A stretch of 64,000 nucleotides of DNA from DAISKN01 sp963716925. GTDB lineage: Bacteria; Acidobacteriota; Vicinamibacteria; Marinacidobacterales; SMYC01. The position numbers and the translations under genes were made by a program. The stretch spans positions 1,188,294 through 1,252,293 of the forward strand of contig CAVQUX010000006.1 of NCBI GenBank assembly GCA_963716925.1. Reading direction: 5' to 3'. This document shows, piece after piece, positions 36,133 through 44,315 of this stretch. The notes below the pieces were generated by a model, which ran no database searches, had not been told where the DNA came from, and saw only the letters and a list, made by a program, of their open reading frames with translations. Within the stretch, counting starts at the first letter, position 1. Every line of letters starts with the position of its first letter.

Positions 36133-36498
36133 TCAGGTGTGCGTCACCATCAGCACGAACCCGTCCGGGTCGGTGACGCGAAACTCGCCGTGGGGCGCGT
36201 AGAAAGGGTATTGAATCTCCCCTACCGTCACGCCCTCTTCTTCGAGAGCGGAGCGAAACGCGGGAACGTCAGCGCAATAGATATAGAAGAGCACCGCCTG
36301 CCGCGACGCGTCCACCGGCTCATCGGACCGGGTCACCATCAGGTGCGCTCCGCCCGCCTGCAGCCAGGCCCATGAGAACTCGCTCCGTCCGTCGGGGACG
36401 AAGGTATTCCTGACGGTGAAGCCGAGCTTCTGGTAGAACTCGATCGACCGTGGCACGCTCTTGACGTGGGCCATGGGAACGAGCGCGCTCAGGTGCAT
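36133..36498 (-). CDS. Glyoxalase/VOC-superfamily protein
   Basis: 121 aa, one VOC domain: LVPMAHVKSVPRSIEFYQKL, GFTVRNTFVPDGRSEFSWAW, LQAGGAHLMVTRSDEP, VLFYIYCADVPAFRSALEEE and EFRVTDPDGFVLMVTHT. The DPDG turn with a preceding glutamate-bearing strand is usual in the family, which covers glyoxalase I, dioxygenases and resistance proteins. Substrate unknown. It stands alone between the propeller gene and the ASPIC/UnbV gene. Confidence 0.85.
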   Translation of the reverse strand: MHLSALVPMAHVKSVPRSIEFYQKLGFTVRNTFVPDGRSEFSWAWLQAGGAHLMVTRSDEPVDASRQAVLFYIYCADVPAFRSALEEEGVTVGEIQYPFYAPHGEFRVTDPDGFVLMVTHT

Positions 36499-36508
36499 CA
36501 CGGCTAAT

Positions 36509-38137
36509 CTAACGCGTCTCTTCCACCAGGTGAATCCGGCCGGCCTCCGGGCCGGGGACCGCCTGGTTCTTCCCGCTCGGCCACAGGATCTCGACCCTGT
36601 CGACCGTCGAGGACTTCCCGAGACCGAAGACGACGGGAAGCTGGCTCTGTGAGAGATACCCGCTCGCGCTCTTCACCGTCGAGGTCTGTGTCTTCCCTCC
36701 GGCGGTGACGCGGATTCTTGCGCCGATCCCGTCGCGGTTGCTCGCCGTGCCCTTCAATCGGAATCCGACCCACGAGGCGGGCGTCTGAAGGTCGTTGCGA
36801 TACAGGTAGGCCTTGCCGCCGTTCGTCGTCACCAGGAGATCGAGGTCTCCGTCGGAGTCGATGTCGCCGTGAGCCGCTCCCCGGGCGACGACCGGTCGCG
36901 CGAGCTCGGAGCCCACCTCCTTCACCACGTCCCGGAATCGGCCCTGTCCCAGGTTTCGGAAGAGGTGCGGCGGCTGGGCGTAGGTGACCCGCTGCTGCAC
37001 CGCCTGAATGTCGTTCTCGACGTGCCCGTTCGCGACGAAGATGTCCAGAAGACCGTCGAGGTCGAAGTCGAAGAAGAAGGCGCCGAAGGCGAGCGTGAGG
37101 AGGCTCGCGCGCCCCACCTCCGAGACCGGCGCCTGGTCGATGAAGAACCCGCGCCCCTCGTTGTGGTAGAGGGAGATCATCTCGTTCGAGAAGTTTCCGA
37201 TGACCAGGCTCGGGCGTCCGCTTCCATCGTAATCGCCGGCGTCGATTCCCATGGCGCCCCGCGCGACCCCGCTCTCGGAGAACGCGATGCCGGCGAGAAC
37301 CCCGACGTCGCTGAACGTGCCGTTGCCGCCGTTCTTGTAGAGGTTGTTCGGCTGCGTGTCGTTCGCGATCGCCAGGTCCAGGTGCCCGTCCTCGTCGAAA
37401 TCGAGGACTGCCACGCCGAGACCCTTGCCGCGGGGGTTCTGCAGTCCCGCCTCGCGCGTGACGTCCGTGAACTTCCCCTTTCCGTCGTTTCGGTAGAGGA
37501 CGGGACTCGCGCCGTCGTAGGACTCGGGAGTGCAGTAGGACTTGGTCTTGCCGTCGAGCGAGCAGTAGATGTCCTTCTCCCGGGACCACTGGACGTAGTT
37601 CAGGAGGAAGAGGTCGAGGTCGGAGTCCCTGTCGTAATCGAGCCAGGTGGCGCTCGAGCCGAAGCCCTGGTCGCCGACTCCCGCCTCCGCCGTGACGTCG
37701 GTGAATTTGCCGTACCCGTCGTTGCGGAAGAGCACGTTGGGCCCGAGCGCGGTGAGGTAGACGTCTGCGTCCCCGTCAGCATCGTAATCGGAGGTGGCGA
37801 CCCCCATACCGTAGATCGACCGGTCGAAGCCGGAGCCCTTGGTAACGTCCTCGAACGTACCGTTTCCGCGGTTGCGGTAGAGCGCCGCCGTGGCGGAACG
37901 GCCGGCGGGCGAGCCCGGCCAGCTCGTCGAGTTGACGAGGAGGATGTCCTGATCTCCGTCGGAGTCGAAATCGAAGAACGCGCAGCCGCTCCCCATCGTC
38001 TCCGGCAGATACTTCTTTCCGAAAGCGCCGTTGACGTGTTGGAACCGGATCCCCGCCGCGTCGGTGACGTCGACGTATCGCGCCGCCGGAGGCGCATCCT
38101 CCGCGGCCAGAGCGAGCACGAGGAGCGAAAAGCTCAT
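36509..38137 (-). CDS. FG-GAP/ASPIC-UnbV (CRTAC1-like) secreted protein
   Basis: 542 aa with a signal peptide (MSFSLLVLALAAEDAPPAAR). An N-terminal run of calcium-binding FG-GAP/VCBS blades carries DxDxDxD loops: FFDFDSDGDQDILLVNS, DYDADGDADVYL, DYDRDSDLDLFLLN, DFDEDGHLDLAIAND, DIDSDGDLDLLV. An ASPIC/UnbV domain closes the protein (DGIGARIRVTAGGKTQTSTV, LPVVFGLGKSSTVDRVEILW). It starts within the stop of the multihaem cytochrome gene (ATGA), so the two are coupled. Function of the family is poorly known; the pairing with a cytochrome suggests extracellular or periplasmic work. Confidence 0.87.
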   Translation of the reverse strand: MSFSLLVLALAAEDAPPAARYVDVTDAAGIRFQHVNGAFGKKYLPETMGSGCAFFDFDSDGDQDILLVNSTSWPGSPAGRSATAALYRNRGNGTFEDVTKGSGFDRSIYGMGVATSDYDADGDADVYLTALGPNVLFRNDGYGKFTDVTAEAGVGDQGFGSSATWLDYDRDSDLDLFLLNYVQWSREKDIYCSLDGKTKSYCTPESYDGASPVLYRNDGKGKFTDVTREAGLQNPRGKGLGVAVLDFDEDGHLDLAIANDTQPNNLYKNGGNGTFSDVGVLAGIAFSESGVARGAMGIDAGDYDGSGRPSLVIGNFSNEMISLYHNEGRGFFIDQAPVSEVGRASLLTLAFGAFFFDFDLDGLLDIFVANGHVENDIQAVQQRVTYAQPPHLFRNLGQGRFRDVVKEVGSELARPVVARGAAHGDIDSDGDLDLLVTTNGGKAYLYRNDLQTPASWVGFRLKGTASNRDGIGARIRVTAGGKTQTSTVKSASGYLSQSQLPVVFGLGKSSTVDRVEILWPSGKNQAVPGPEAGRIHLVEETR

Positions 38138-40947
38138 GGCTCACCTTCCGTCGCCGCGGAGGTCGGGTAGCTCGCGGGGAGCGGAGCCTCACCCCCGTGA
38201 GAATTCCGGTGCTCGTGGATGGCGAGTCTCTCGTTGTTGTCCGCGGGATGGAGCCGCCGGTAGTCGCCGGTGAGGAACTGCGCCGACTCGTCGGCCTTGA
38301 ACCGGAGATAGAGCTTCCGGTGAACCTCCGCATTCTCCATGTCGCCCAGACCCTGGTACGCGAGCATGAGGTTGTAGTGCGCTTCGAGGTCCTCGGGATC
38401 GATCTCGAGGGTCTTCGAAAGCTCGGCCACCGCCTCCTGAAACTCGCGCTTCAGGAAGTGGACACGCCCAATCTGGTTCCGCACCACGCGGTCGCGCGGG
38501 TAGCTCCGGGCGGCGCGCTTCAAGCTCTCGATCGCCTCGTCGTAGAGCCCCTGGGTCTTCTGCGTCAGTCCGTAGAAGTAATGGGCCTTGGCGAGATCCG
38601 GCGAGAGAGCGAGCGCTTTGCCGAGCATCTCCTGGGCACCCTCGGGATCCCCTTCCTGCACCCGCACCCGGGCGACGTTCACGAAGCCGTCGGCGTAGCT
38701 CGGGTCGATCTCGGTGACCCGCGTGAACGCCCGCTCGGCGCCGCGAAGGTCCCCCTGGAGCAGGAGACCGATGCCGTAGTCGTTCCACCGGAGTGCTCCG
38801 ACTCTCTTCTCGGACGGCACGTCTTCGGGAACCTGGACCGGCGCCTCGGCGACAGGGAGAGTCACCTCCGCTTGCGCCACCGTCACGATGGGAACGTCGG
38901 GGATCTCCTTCAGCGCTCCCGAGACTTTGCTGGTGTCGCCGGTGAACAGCCAGCGTCCGTCGTCGTGGTCCTTGGTGGTCTCGAACGGTCCCTGCGAAGG
39001 ATCGCGAACACCCGCGTAGGCCCACTGCGTGTTCCACCAGGCGAACTTCCGGTAGTTGAGCTTCGCCTTGAGCGTCACCTTCTCGCCGGCATCCTCGGGC
39101 ACGTTGAGACGGAACCGCACGGTGTTGGCCGCGCCCGGAGGGATGAGGCTGACATAGAGGACCGAACGGGTCGACCAGGCGTTGCGCTTGTTGATCCTGT
39201 TCCCTCTTCCGTCGAGCTGGAACGATTGATAGAAATGAGCGGCGGGCTCGACCGGCCCCTTTCCGTCCTCCTCGACGAACCCGTTCCAGAAGAGCACGCG
39301 CCCGCGGTCGTCGACCGCCTGGAGCTCGAGCCAGACGTCGAAGGCATCGACGGTTCCGCCGGGGAAGAAATGTCCCACGTTGCGGGTGCGCACCACGGCG
39401 TCGACCCGGACGGATTCGCCTCGCACCAGTGCGACGCCCTCGCGGTTCAAGGGCGCGGTCACGATCTCTTCCGCCGCCGGGGCTCCGATGCGCGTCGGAA
39501 GGGAGAGCTCCGACTCCTCGCCGACGGCGAAGGTGCTGGCGATGCGGCGCTCGCCCGAGGCCGGCATCTCCATCCCTTCCGGGAGCTCCCCTCCGCGGAC
39601 GAGCGCGAAGAGGTCCACCGTCACCTGCCCCGCCTTGAGGAAGTCGACGATGGCCTGGAGCTGCTTGTCGTCTCGATTGGCGGTGGGAAGCGCGGTGTTC
39701 GCGGCGGGAAAACGGTGCGAGCGGATCATGCCGCCGTCGTTTCCCGGATCGTGCGAGGCCACCTGAGGCATGTGGCAGTCCTTGCAGCTCATCGCCTGGG
39801 CCGGGTAGTAGAACGAGCGCGCCCCCTGGCCGGAAACGCCGCTCGCCTGCCAGTTGTCGTACTCGTTGAAGCCCCGAATCCAGCGATAGCTGTTCACGGG
39901 CACGTCGAGGTGGACCTTGTGGCAGCTCGAGCAGAAGGCGGAGCTGTCGCCCTGGTGGAGCGGCTTCAGGAACGTCCGTCGATGGGGCTCGGGGTCGAGC
40001 TTCAGGAGAAAATCGTGGACCGCGGTGATGATCGGATTGTCGCTCGTCGCGAGGTCGTGGAGCGGCGGGTACTCGATGGTGAACCCGCCCTGGCCCATGG
40101 TGTCCTTCACGTCCACGATCGCGTGGCAGGACACGCAGCCGAGACCGACTTGCGCTTCGGGCTTGTCGATCACTTCCGCGATGGGCCGATCCATGAGCCC
40201 GGTGAAGAGGAGCGCGTGATCGTGGCAGCCGGCGCACCATTTGGAGGAAGTGACTCCGGCGACGCTCTGCATGTACTCGATGGACTTCCGGTACCACTGG
40301 TTGTTGAACGACGCGAAGTGATGAGCGGACGAGTTCCACTCCTGGTAGATGTCCACGTGGCAGCCCGACTTCCCGCAGGTCTCGGACTCCATGAAGAACT
40401 TGCTCTGGGGAACGAGCTTTCCGTCGACGGTGCGGGTCGATGAGGGGAAGAATGGACCCTGGGCGCCTCCCATCGCCTCGGCCGCCATCTCTTTGGGCGG
40501 GAGGCTCTGATTCACCTCGTGGACGGCCGGCCTCTCCAGAAGCGTCTTCCCCAACGGAAAAGCGATCGAGGCGGCGACGAGGTAAGTGACCGCCTTCCGT
40601 CCGAAGGCAGCGGCGAAGACCGCGGCCCCGAGGACGCCCGCGGCGACGTGGGCCACGAGCACCGGCCGCATCGCCGCGAGGTTTCCCTCGAAGACCAGGT
40701 AGAGCCCGGTGAGGGCGCAGGCGCCGAGAACGACCGCGGGCCCCATCCACGAGGCCTTCGCTCCCCGGAGATATCGAAGGAGAGGAATCGCCGCGACCAG
40801 GAGCAGGGCGCCCAGGACCACGTGGAGCAGGAGATTCCCGAAATAAAAAAGCGTCGGATTGGCGTATGCGGCCAGGTAACTGCTGTTCAGAAGGAGCAAC
40901 AGGAACCCCGCGAGGAGCCAGTTTCTCCAGTTGGTATTCGCTCGCAT
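38134..40947 (-). CDS. Membrane-anchored TPR multihaem cytochrome c
   Basis: 937 aa from ATG 40947; TTG 40965 is the earlier alternative. About four N-terminal membrane helices (NWLLAGFLLLLLNSSYLAAY; LHVVLGALLLVAAIPLL; GPAVVLGACALTGLYLVF; VAHVAAGVLGAAVF) precede a haem region. It has four CXXCH sites (CAGCHD, CVSCHA, CSSCHK, CKDCHM) and one CX4CH-type site (TCGKSGCHVD). A beta-rich section follows, then TPRs from about residue 730 (GALRWNDYGIGLLLQGDLRG; RAFTRVTEIDPSYADGFVNV; LAKAHYFYGLTQKTQGLYDE; LEAHYNLMLAYQGLGDMENA). It resembles cytochrome c554-type electron carriers. It is cotranscribed with the ASPIC/UnbV gene. Confidence 0.85.
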   Translation of the reverse strand: MRANTNWRNWLLAGFLLLLLNSSYLAAYANPTLFYFGNLLLHVVLGALLLVAAIPLLRYLRGAKASWMGPAVVLGACALTGLYLVFEGNLAAMRPVLVAHVAAGVLGAAVFAAAFGRKAVTYLVAASIAFPLGKTLLERPAVHEVNQSLPPKEMAAEAMGGAQGPFFPSSTRTVDGKLVPQSKFFMESETCGKSGCHVDIYQEWNSSAHHFASFNNQWYRKSIEYMQSVAGVTSSKWCAGCHDHALLFTGLMDRPIAEVIDKPEAQVGLGCVSCHAIVDVKDTMGQGGFTIEYPPLHDLATSDNPIITAVHDFLLKLDPEPHRRTFLKPLHQGDSSAFCSSCHKVHLDVPVNSYRWIRGFNEYDNWQASGVSGQGARSFYYPAQAMSCKDCHMPQVASHDPGNDGGMIRSHRFPAANTALPTANRDDKQLQAIVDFLKAGQVTVDLFALVRGGELPEGMEMPASGERRIASTFAVGEESELSLPTRIGAPAAEEIVTAPLNREGVALVRGESVRVDAVVRTRNVGHFFPGGTVDAFDVWLELQAVDDRGRVLFWNGFVEEDGKGPVEPAAHFYQSFQLDGRGNRINKRNAWSTRSVLYVSLIPPGAANTVRFRLNVPEDAGEKVTLKAKLNYRKFAWWNTQWAYAGVRDPSQGPFETTKDHDDGRWLFTGDTSKVSGALKEIPDVPIVTVAQAEVTLPVAEAPVQVPEDVPSEKRVGALRWNDYGIGLLLQGDLRGAERAFTRVTEIDPSYADGFVNVARVRVQEGDPEGAQEMLGKALALSPDLAKAHYFYGLTQKTQGLYDEAIESLKRAARSYPRDRVVRNQIGRVHFLKREFQEAVAELSKTLEIDPEDLEAHYNLMLAYQGLGDMENAEVHRKLYLRFKADESAQFLTGDYRRLHPADNNERLAIHEHRNSHGGEAPLPASYPTSAATEGEP

Positions 40948-41000
40948 GGGCTCTAGCTTAGTCAAATTTCCCGGCTCCTGCGAACTGTCGTAGTATCGTC

Positions 41001-41981
41001 GTGATGGCGCTGATCTTGAAGGAGAGCGAGGTCCGGAGCCTCCTCACCATGAACGAGGGAATCCGCATCGTCGAGGAGGGCTTCGCCCAGTATGCGCGGG
41101 GCCGGACGACCCTGGCGCCGCGTCTGGTCATGAAACTCACGGGAGACGCGGGTACTTTTCGAATCATGGCCGCGATCGTTCCCGACATGGGAGGATTCGG
41201 CCTCAAGACCCTGACGGGAACTCCGGGAAAACGAAACCCCGAGAGCACCTACTTCGCCCTGCTCTACTTCGACGTCGCCACCGGGGCTCTCCTCGCCGTG
41301 ATCCCCGCGACCCACATCACCGGGATCCGCACCGGAGCGGCGAGCGGGGTCGCCACCAAGTACCTCGCCCGCGAGGACGCGAGAACCGTCGGTCTCTTCG
41401 GCGCCGGTTTTCAGGGGCGCAATCAGGTAGCCGCGATCCGCGAGGTACGGCCGATCGAGCGGTTGAAGATTTTCGACGTCGCGGAGGCCCCCGCGCGGGC
41501 GCTCGCGAAGGAGCTCGAAGCGGATGGGCTGAAGGCGATCGTCGCCGCGAGCCCTGAGGAGGCGGTGCGGGGAAGCGACATCATCGCTTCGGCGACCACG
41601 GCCTCGGAGCCCCCGATCCGAGGCGAGTGGCTCGAGCCGGGAACCCACGTGAACGCCGTCGGGGCCAACGCGCCGACGAAACGCGAGGTCGACGCCGGGA
41701 CCTTCGCCCGCGCCCGCGTCGTCGTCGACTTCGAAGAGCAGGTGCTCCAGGAGGCGGGAGACCTGATGGCGGCCATCGAATCCGGGAGCTTCGCGAGGGA
41801 CCGCATCCACGCGGAGCTCGGGGACGTCGTGATCGGAAAGAAGAAAGGCCGCGAGAGCCGGGAGCAGGTGACGCTCTTCAAGTCGGTGGGAGTCGCCATC
41901 GAAGACGTCGCCGTCGCCGCCTGGGTGTACCAGGAAGCGAAGAGGAGAGGTCTGGGTACGGATTTGAACCTGCAGGAGTGA
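41001..41981 (+). CDS. Ornithine cyclodeaminase/mu-crystallin family reductase, paralogue 2
   Basis: 326 aa. Substrate and dinucleotide motifs: PRLVMKLTGDAGTFRIMAAI, VIPATHITGIRTGAASGVAT, VGLFGAGFQGRNQVAAI (Rossmann glycines), IIASATTASEPPIRGEWLEP, HVNAVGANAPTKREVDAGTF and VVVDFEEQVLQEAGDL. It is 4 bp upstream of the proline-racemase-family gene, and that spacing defines an operon with aconitase X. In hydroxyproline pathways this enzyme reduces Δ1-pyrroline-2-carboxylate to L-proline with NAD(P)H. That role is inferred from context. Confidence 0.87.
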   Translation: MMALILKESEVRSLLTMNEGIRIVEEGFAQYARGRTTLAPRLVMKLTGDAGTFRIMAAIVPDMGGFGLKTLTGTPGKRNPESTYFALLYFDVATGALLAVIPATHITGIRTGAASGVATKYLAREDARTVGLFGAGFQGRNQVAAIREVRPIERLKIFDVAEAPARALAKELEADGLKAIVAASPEEAVRGSDIIASATTASEPPIRGEWLEPGTHVNAVGANAPTKREVDAGTFARARVVVDFEEQVLQEAGDLMAAIESGSFARDRIHAELGDVVIGKKKGRESREQVTLFKSVGVAIEDVAVAAWVYQEAKRRGLGTDLNLQE

Positions 41982-41985
41982 CGCG

Positions 41986-43053
41986 ATGCGCATCTCGAGC
42001 ATGTTGACGGCGGTCGACCTCCACGCCTGCGGCGAGCCGGGCCGGGTCATCGTCGGGGGAGTCCTCGACGTTCCCGGAAAGACGATGTTCGAGAAGATGC
42101 GCTACCTCGCCGTCGAGGCCGACGATCTGAGGAAGCGCATGCTGCGAGAGCCGCGGGGCTACCCGGCGGCGAACTGCAACCTCATCCTTCCTGCGACCCA
42201 CCCGGAGGCCGACGCCGGCTTCATCATCATGGAGCAGGTCGAGTATCCGCCGATGTCGGGCACGAACACCATCTGCGTCGTGACGACGCTCATCGAAACG
42301 GGAATGGTGAAGGTCACTGAGCCCGTGACCGAGCTCACCCTCGAGGCCCCGGCGGGGCTCGTCCAGGTGCGCGCCGAGGTCGGGAACGGGAAGGTCAGGA
42401 ACGTCACCTTCGAGAACGTCCCCGCCTTCGCCGTCTACCTCGATACTCCGATCGAGGTCCCGAAGCTCGGGACGGTCACGGTGGACGTGGCCTACGGAGG
42501 CATGTTCTACGTGATCGCGGAAGCGCCTCCGCTCGGCCTCGAGCTCCTGCCTTCGAACGCGCGGGAGATCGTGCGCGTCGGGGAGATGATCAAGAAAGCG
42601 GCGCAGGAGCAGCTCGACGTGGTCCATCCCGAGAACCCCGAGATCCGCGGGGTCACCATCGCCGAGCTGACCGGACCCCCGACTCATCCCGACGCCGCCG
42701 CGAAGAACACCGTTGTCGTCTCGACCGGGAACCTCGACTGGGATCGGCCGGAGACCTGGACCGGCGCCGTGGATCGCTCTCCCTGCGGGACCGGGACCTG
42801 CGCTCGCATGGCCGCGCTCCATGCGAAAGGAAAGCTTCCCCTCCACCAGGACTTCGTTCACGAAGGCATTCTGGGAACCCTCTTCACCGGAAGGTTGATC
42901 GAGGAGACCACGATCGCCGGCCGTCCCGCCGTCGTTCCCACGCTCACCGGCCGCGCCTGGATCACGGGATTCGCGCAGTACGTGGTCGACGCCGAGGACC
43001 CGTTCCCGAACGGATTCACCGTGGGCGACATCTGGGGAAAGATCGTCGATTGA
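41986..43053 (+). CDS. Proline racemase superfamily: hydroxyproline epimerase-like, Ser/Cys active site
   Basis: 355 aa with CAGGAG seven bases before ATG 41986. Landmarks: AVDLHACGEPGRVIVGG, YPPMSGTNTICVVTTLIETG, a VDVAYGGMFYVIAEA strand, and DRSPCGTGTCARMAALHAKG with the second catalytic cysteine. The first catalytic cysteine of proline racemase is serine here (MSGTN). Ser/Cys pairs are known among hydroxyproline epimerases of the family; Cys/Thr would mark a dehydratase. The likely reaction is C2 epimerisation of a hydroxyproline. It overlaps aconitase X by 4 bp (TTGA). Confidence 0.88.
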   Translation: MRISSMLTAVDLHACGEPGRVIVGGVLDVPGKTMFEKMRYLAVEADDLRKRMLREPRGYPAANCNLILPATHPEADAGFIIMEQVEYPPMSGTNTICVVTTLIETGMVKVTEPVTELTLEAPAGLVQVRAEVGNGKVRNVTFENVPAFAVYLDTPIEVPKLGTVTVDVAYGGMFYVIAEAPPLGLELLPSNAREIVRVGEMIKKAAQEQLDVVHPENPEIRGVTIAELTGPPTHPDAAAKNTVVVSTGNLDWDRPETWTGAVDRSPCGTGTCARMAALHAKGKLPLHQDFVHEGILGTLFTGRLIEETTIAGRPAVVPTLTGRAWITGFAQYVVDAEDPFPNGFTVGDIWGKIVD

Positions 43054-44312
43054 TTCACCTGTCGGAGCGGGACCGGGCCCTTCTCGAGGGCGATCTGGGC
43101 CCGGCCTCGCGGATGGCGATGTCCATCCTCGTCCGCATGGCGGAAGTGGTACGCGCGAGAGAGATGCTCGACATCACCCGCGCTCACATCGACGCGACGA
43201 TCTACGTCGGGGACGCGGGCTTGGAGTTCGCCGAGCGGCTCGCGTCCCTCGGCGGCCGGGTGACGGTGCCGTCGACGGTGAACGTGAGCGGTCTCGACGA
43301 GCACCACTGGAAGGAATGGTCGGTTCCCGAGGACTGGGCCGCGAAAGCCCACCGGCAGATGATCGCCTACCAGAACATGGGCACCATCCCCATCTGGACC
43401 TGCGCCCCCTATCAGACGGAGCACAAACCGGTGCTCGGCGAGCAGATCGCCTGGGGCGAGTCCAATGCCATCGCGTTCGCGAACTCCGTCCTCGGCGCCC
43501 GGACGGAGCGATACCCGGACTACCTCGATATCGCGGCGGCGATTGCCGGGCGCGTCCCCGCCGTCGGCCTTCATCTCGAGGAGAATCGCGGGGGCCAGCT
43601 CGTCCTCGACCTGGGGTCCGTACCTGAATCCATCGCCTCGCGCGACGACTTCTATCCGGTCCTCGGCCACTTCGTGGGCAAGGTCTCGTCGGAGCGCATT
43701 CCCGTGCTCGCGAACCTGAACGCGAGTCCCACCGAGGATCAGCTCAAGGCCCTGGGAGCAGCCGCAGCTTCTTCGGGGAGCGTCGCCCTTTTTCACATCG
43801 TGGGCGTAACCCCGGAAGCCCCGACGCTCGCAGCGGCTCTTCGTGGTCGATCCGCCGAGGAGACTATCGGCGTCGGTCCCGACGATCTTCGTAGCGCGCG
43901 CCGGGAGCTCGGGACCGCGACGGGGGAGTCGCTCGACCTGGTGGTCCTAGGAAGCCCGCACTTCTCGTTCGAGGAGATGAGGCGGCTCGCCCCTCTTCTC
44001 GAAGGGCGCGAACGACATCCCAAGGTGACGTTCCTGGTCACCACGAGCCGGGGGGTGCGCGATCTCGCGACGGCCGCCGGACTCCTGCGTCCACTCGAAG
44101 CTTTCGGCGGGCGGGTCACCGTCGACACCTGCATTCTCGCGACCCCGATGCTTCCGAAGAACGTGCGCCGGCTCATGACGAACTCCGGAAAGTATGCGCT
44201 CTACTCTCCGGGACTCCTCGGGGTGGAAGTCGCCTACGGAAGCCTCGAGGACTGCGTTTCCTCGGCGATCGAAGGAAAGGTCCTCCGCACGCCCTCCCCT
44301 TGGGACAGCTAG
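43050..44312 (+). CDS. Aconitase X catalytic (large) subunit
   Basis: 420 aa from a TTG start overlapping the previous stop. AcnX motifs: HLSERDRALLEGDLGPASRM, AHIDATIYVGDAGLEFAERL, IPIWTCAPYQTEHKPVLGEQ, WGESNAIAFANSVLGARTER, VDTCILATPMLPKN and NSGKYALYSPGLLGVEVAYG. The length fits the split type-II large subunit. Bacterial AcnX includes cis-3-hydroxy-L-proline dehydratases giving Δ1-pyrroline-2-carboxylate, which matches its two operon partners. The swivelling small subunit (DUF126, ~130 aa) is not seen fused or adjacent, which is odd. It ends 3 bp from the convergent hydrolase gene. Confidence 0.87.
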   Translation: MIHLSERDRALLEGDLGPASRMAMSILVRMAEVVRAREMLDITRAHIDATIYVGDAGLEFAERLASLGGRVTVPSTVNVSGLDEHHWKEWSVPEDWAAKAHRQMIAYQNMGTIPIWTCAPYQTEHKPVLGEQIAWGESNAIAFANSVLGARTERYPDYLDIAAAIAGRVPAVGLHLEENRGGQLVLDLGSVPESIASRDDFYPVLGHFVGKVSSERIPVLANLNASPTEDQLKALGAAAASSGSVALFHIVGVTPEAPTLAAALRGRSAEETIGVGPDDLRSARRELGTATGESLDLVVLGSPHFSFEEMRRLAPLLEGRERHPKVTFLVTTSRGVRDLATAAGLLRPLEAFGGRVTVDTCILATPMLPKNVRRLMTNSGKYALYSPGLLGVEVAYGSLEDCVSSAIEGKVLRTPSPWDS

Positions 44313-44315
44313 CGC

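Noticed and set aside
38197..40443. Long open frame opposite the multihaem cytochrome gene
   Set aside because: It mirrors the codon structure of the real gene, is rich in Arg, His, Glu and Val, and has no domain. GC-rich DNA often leaves such frames open.
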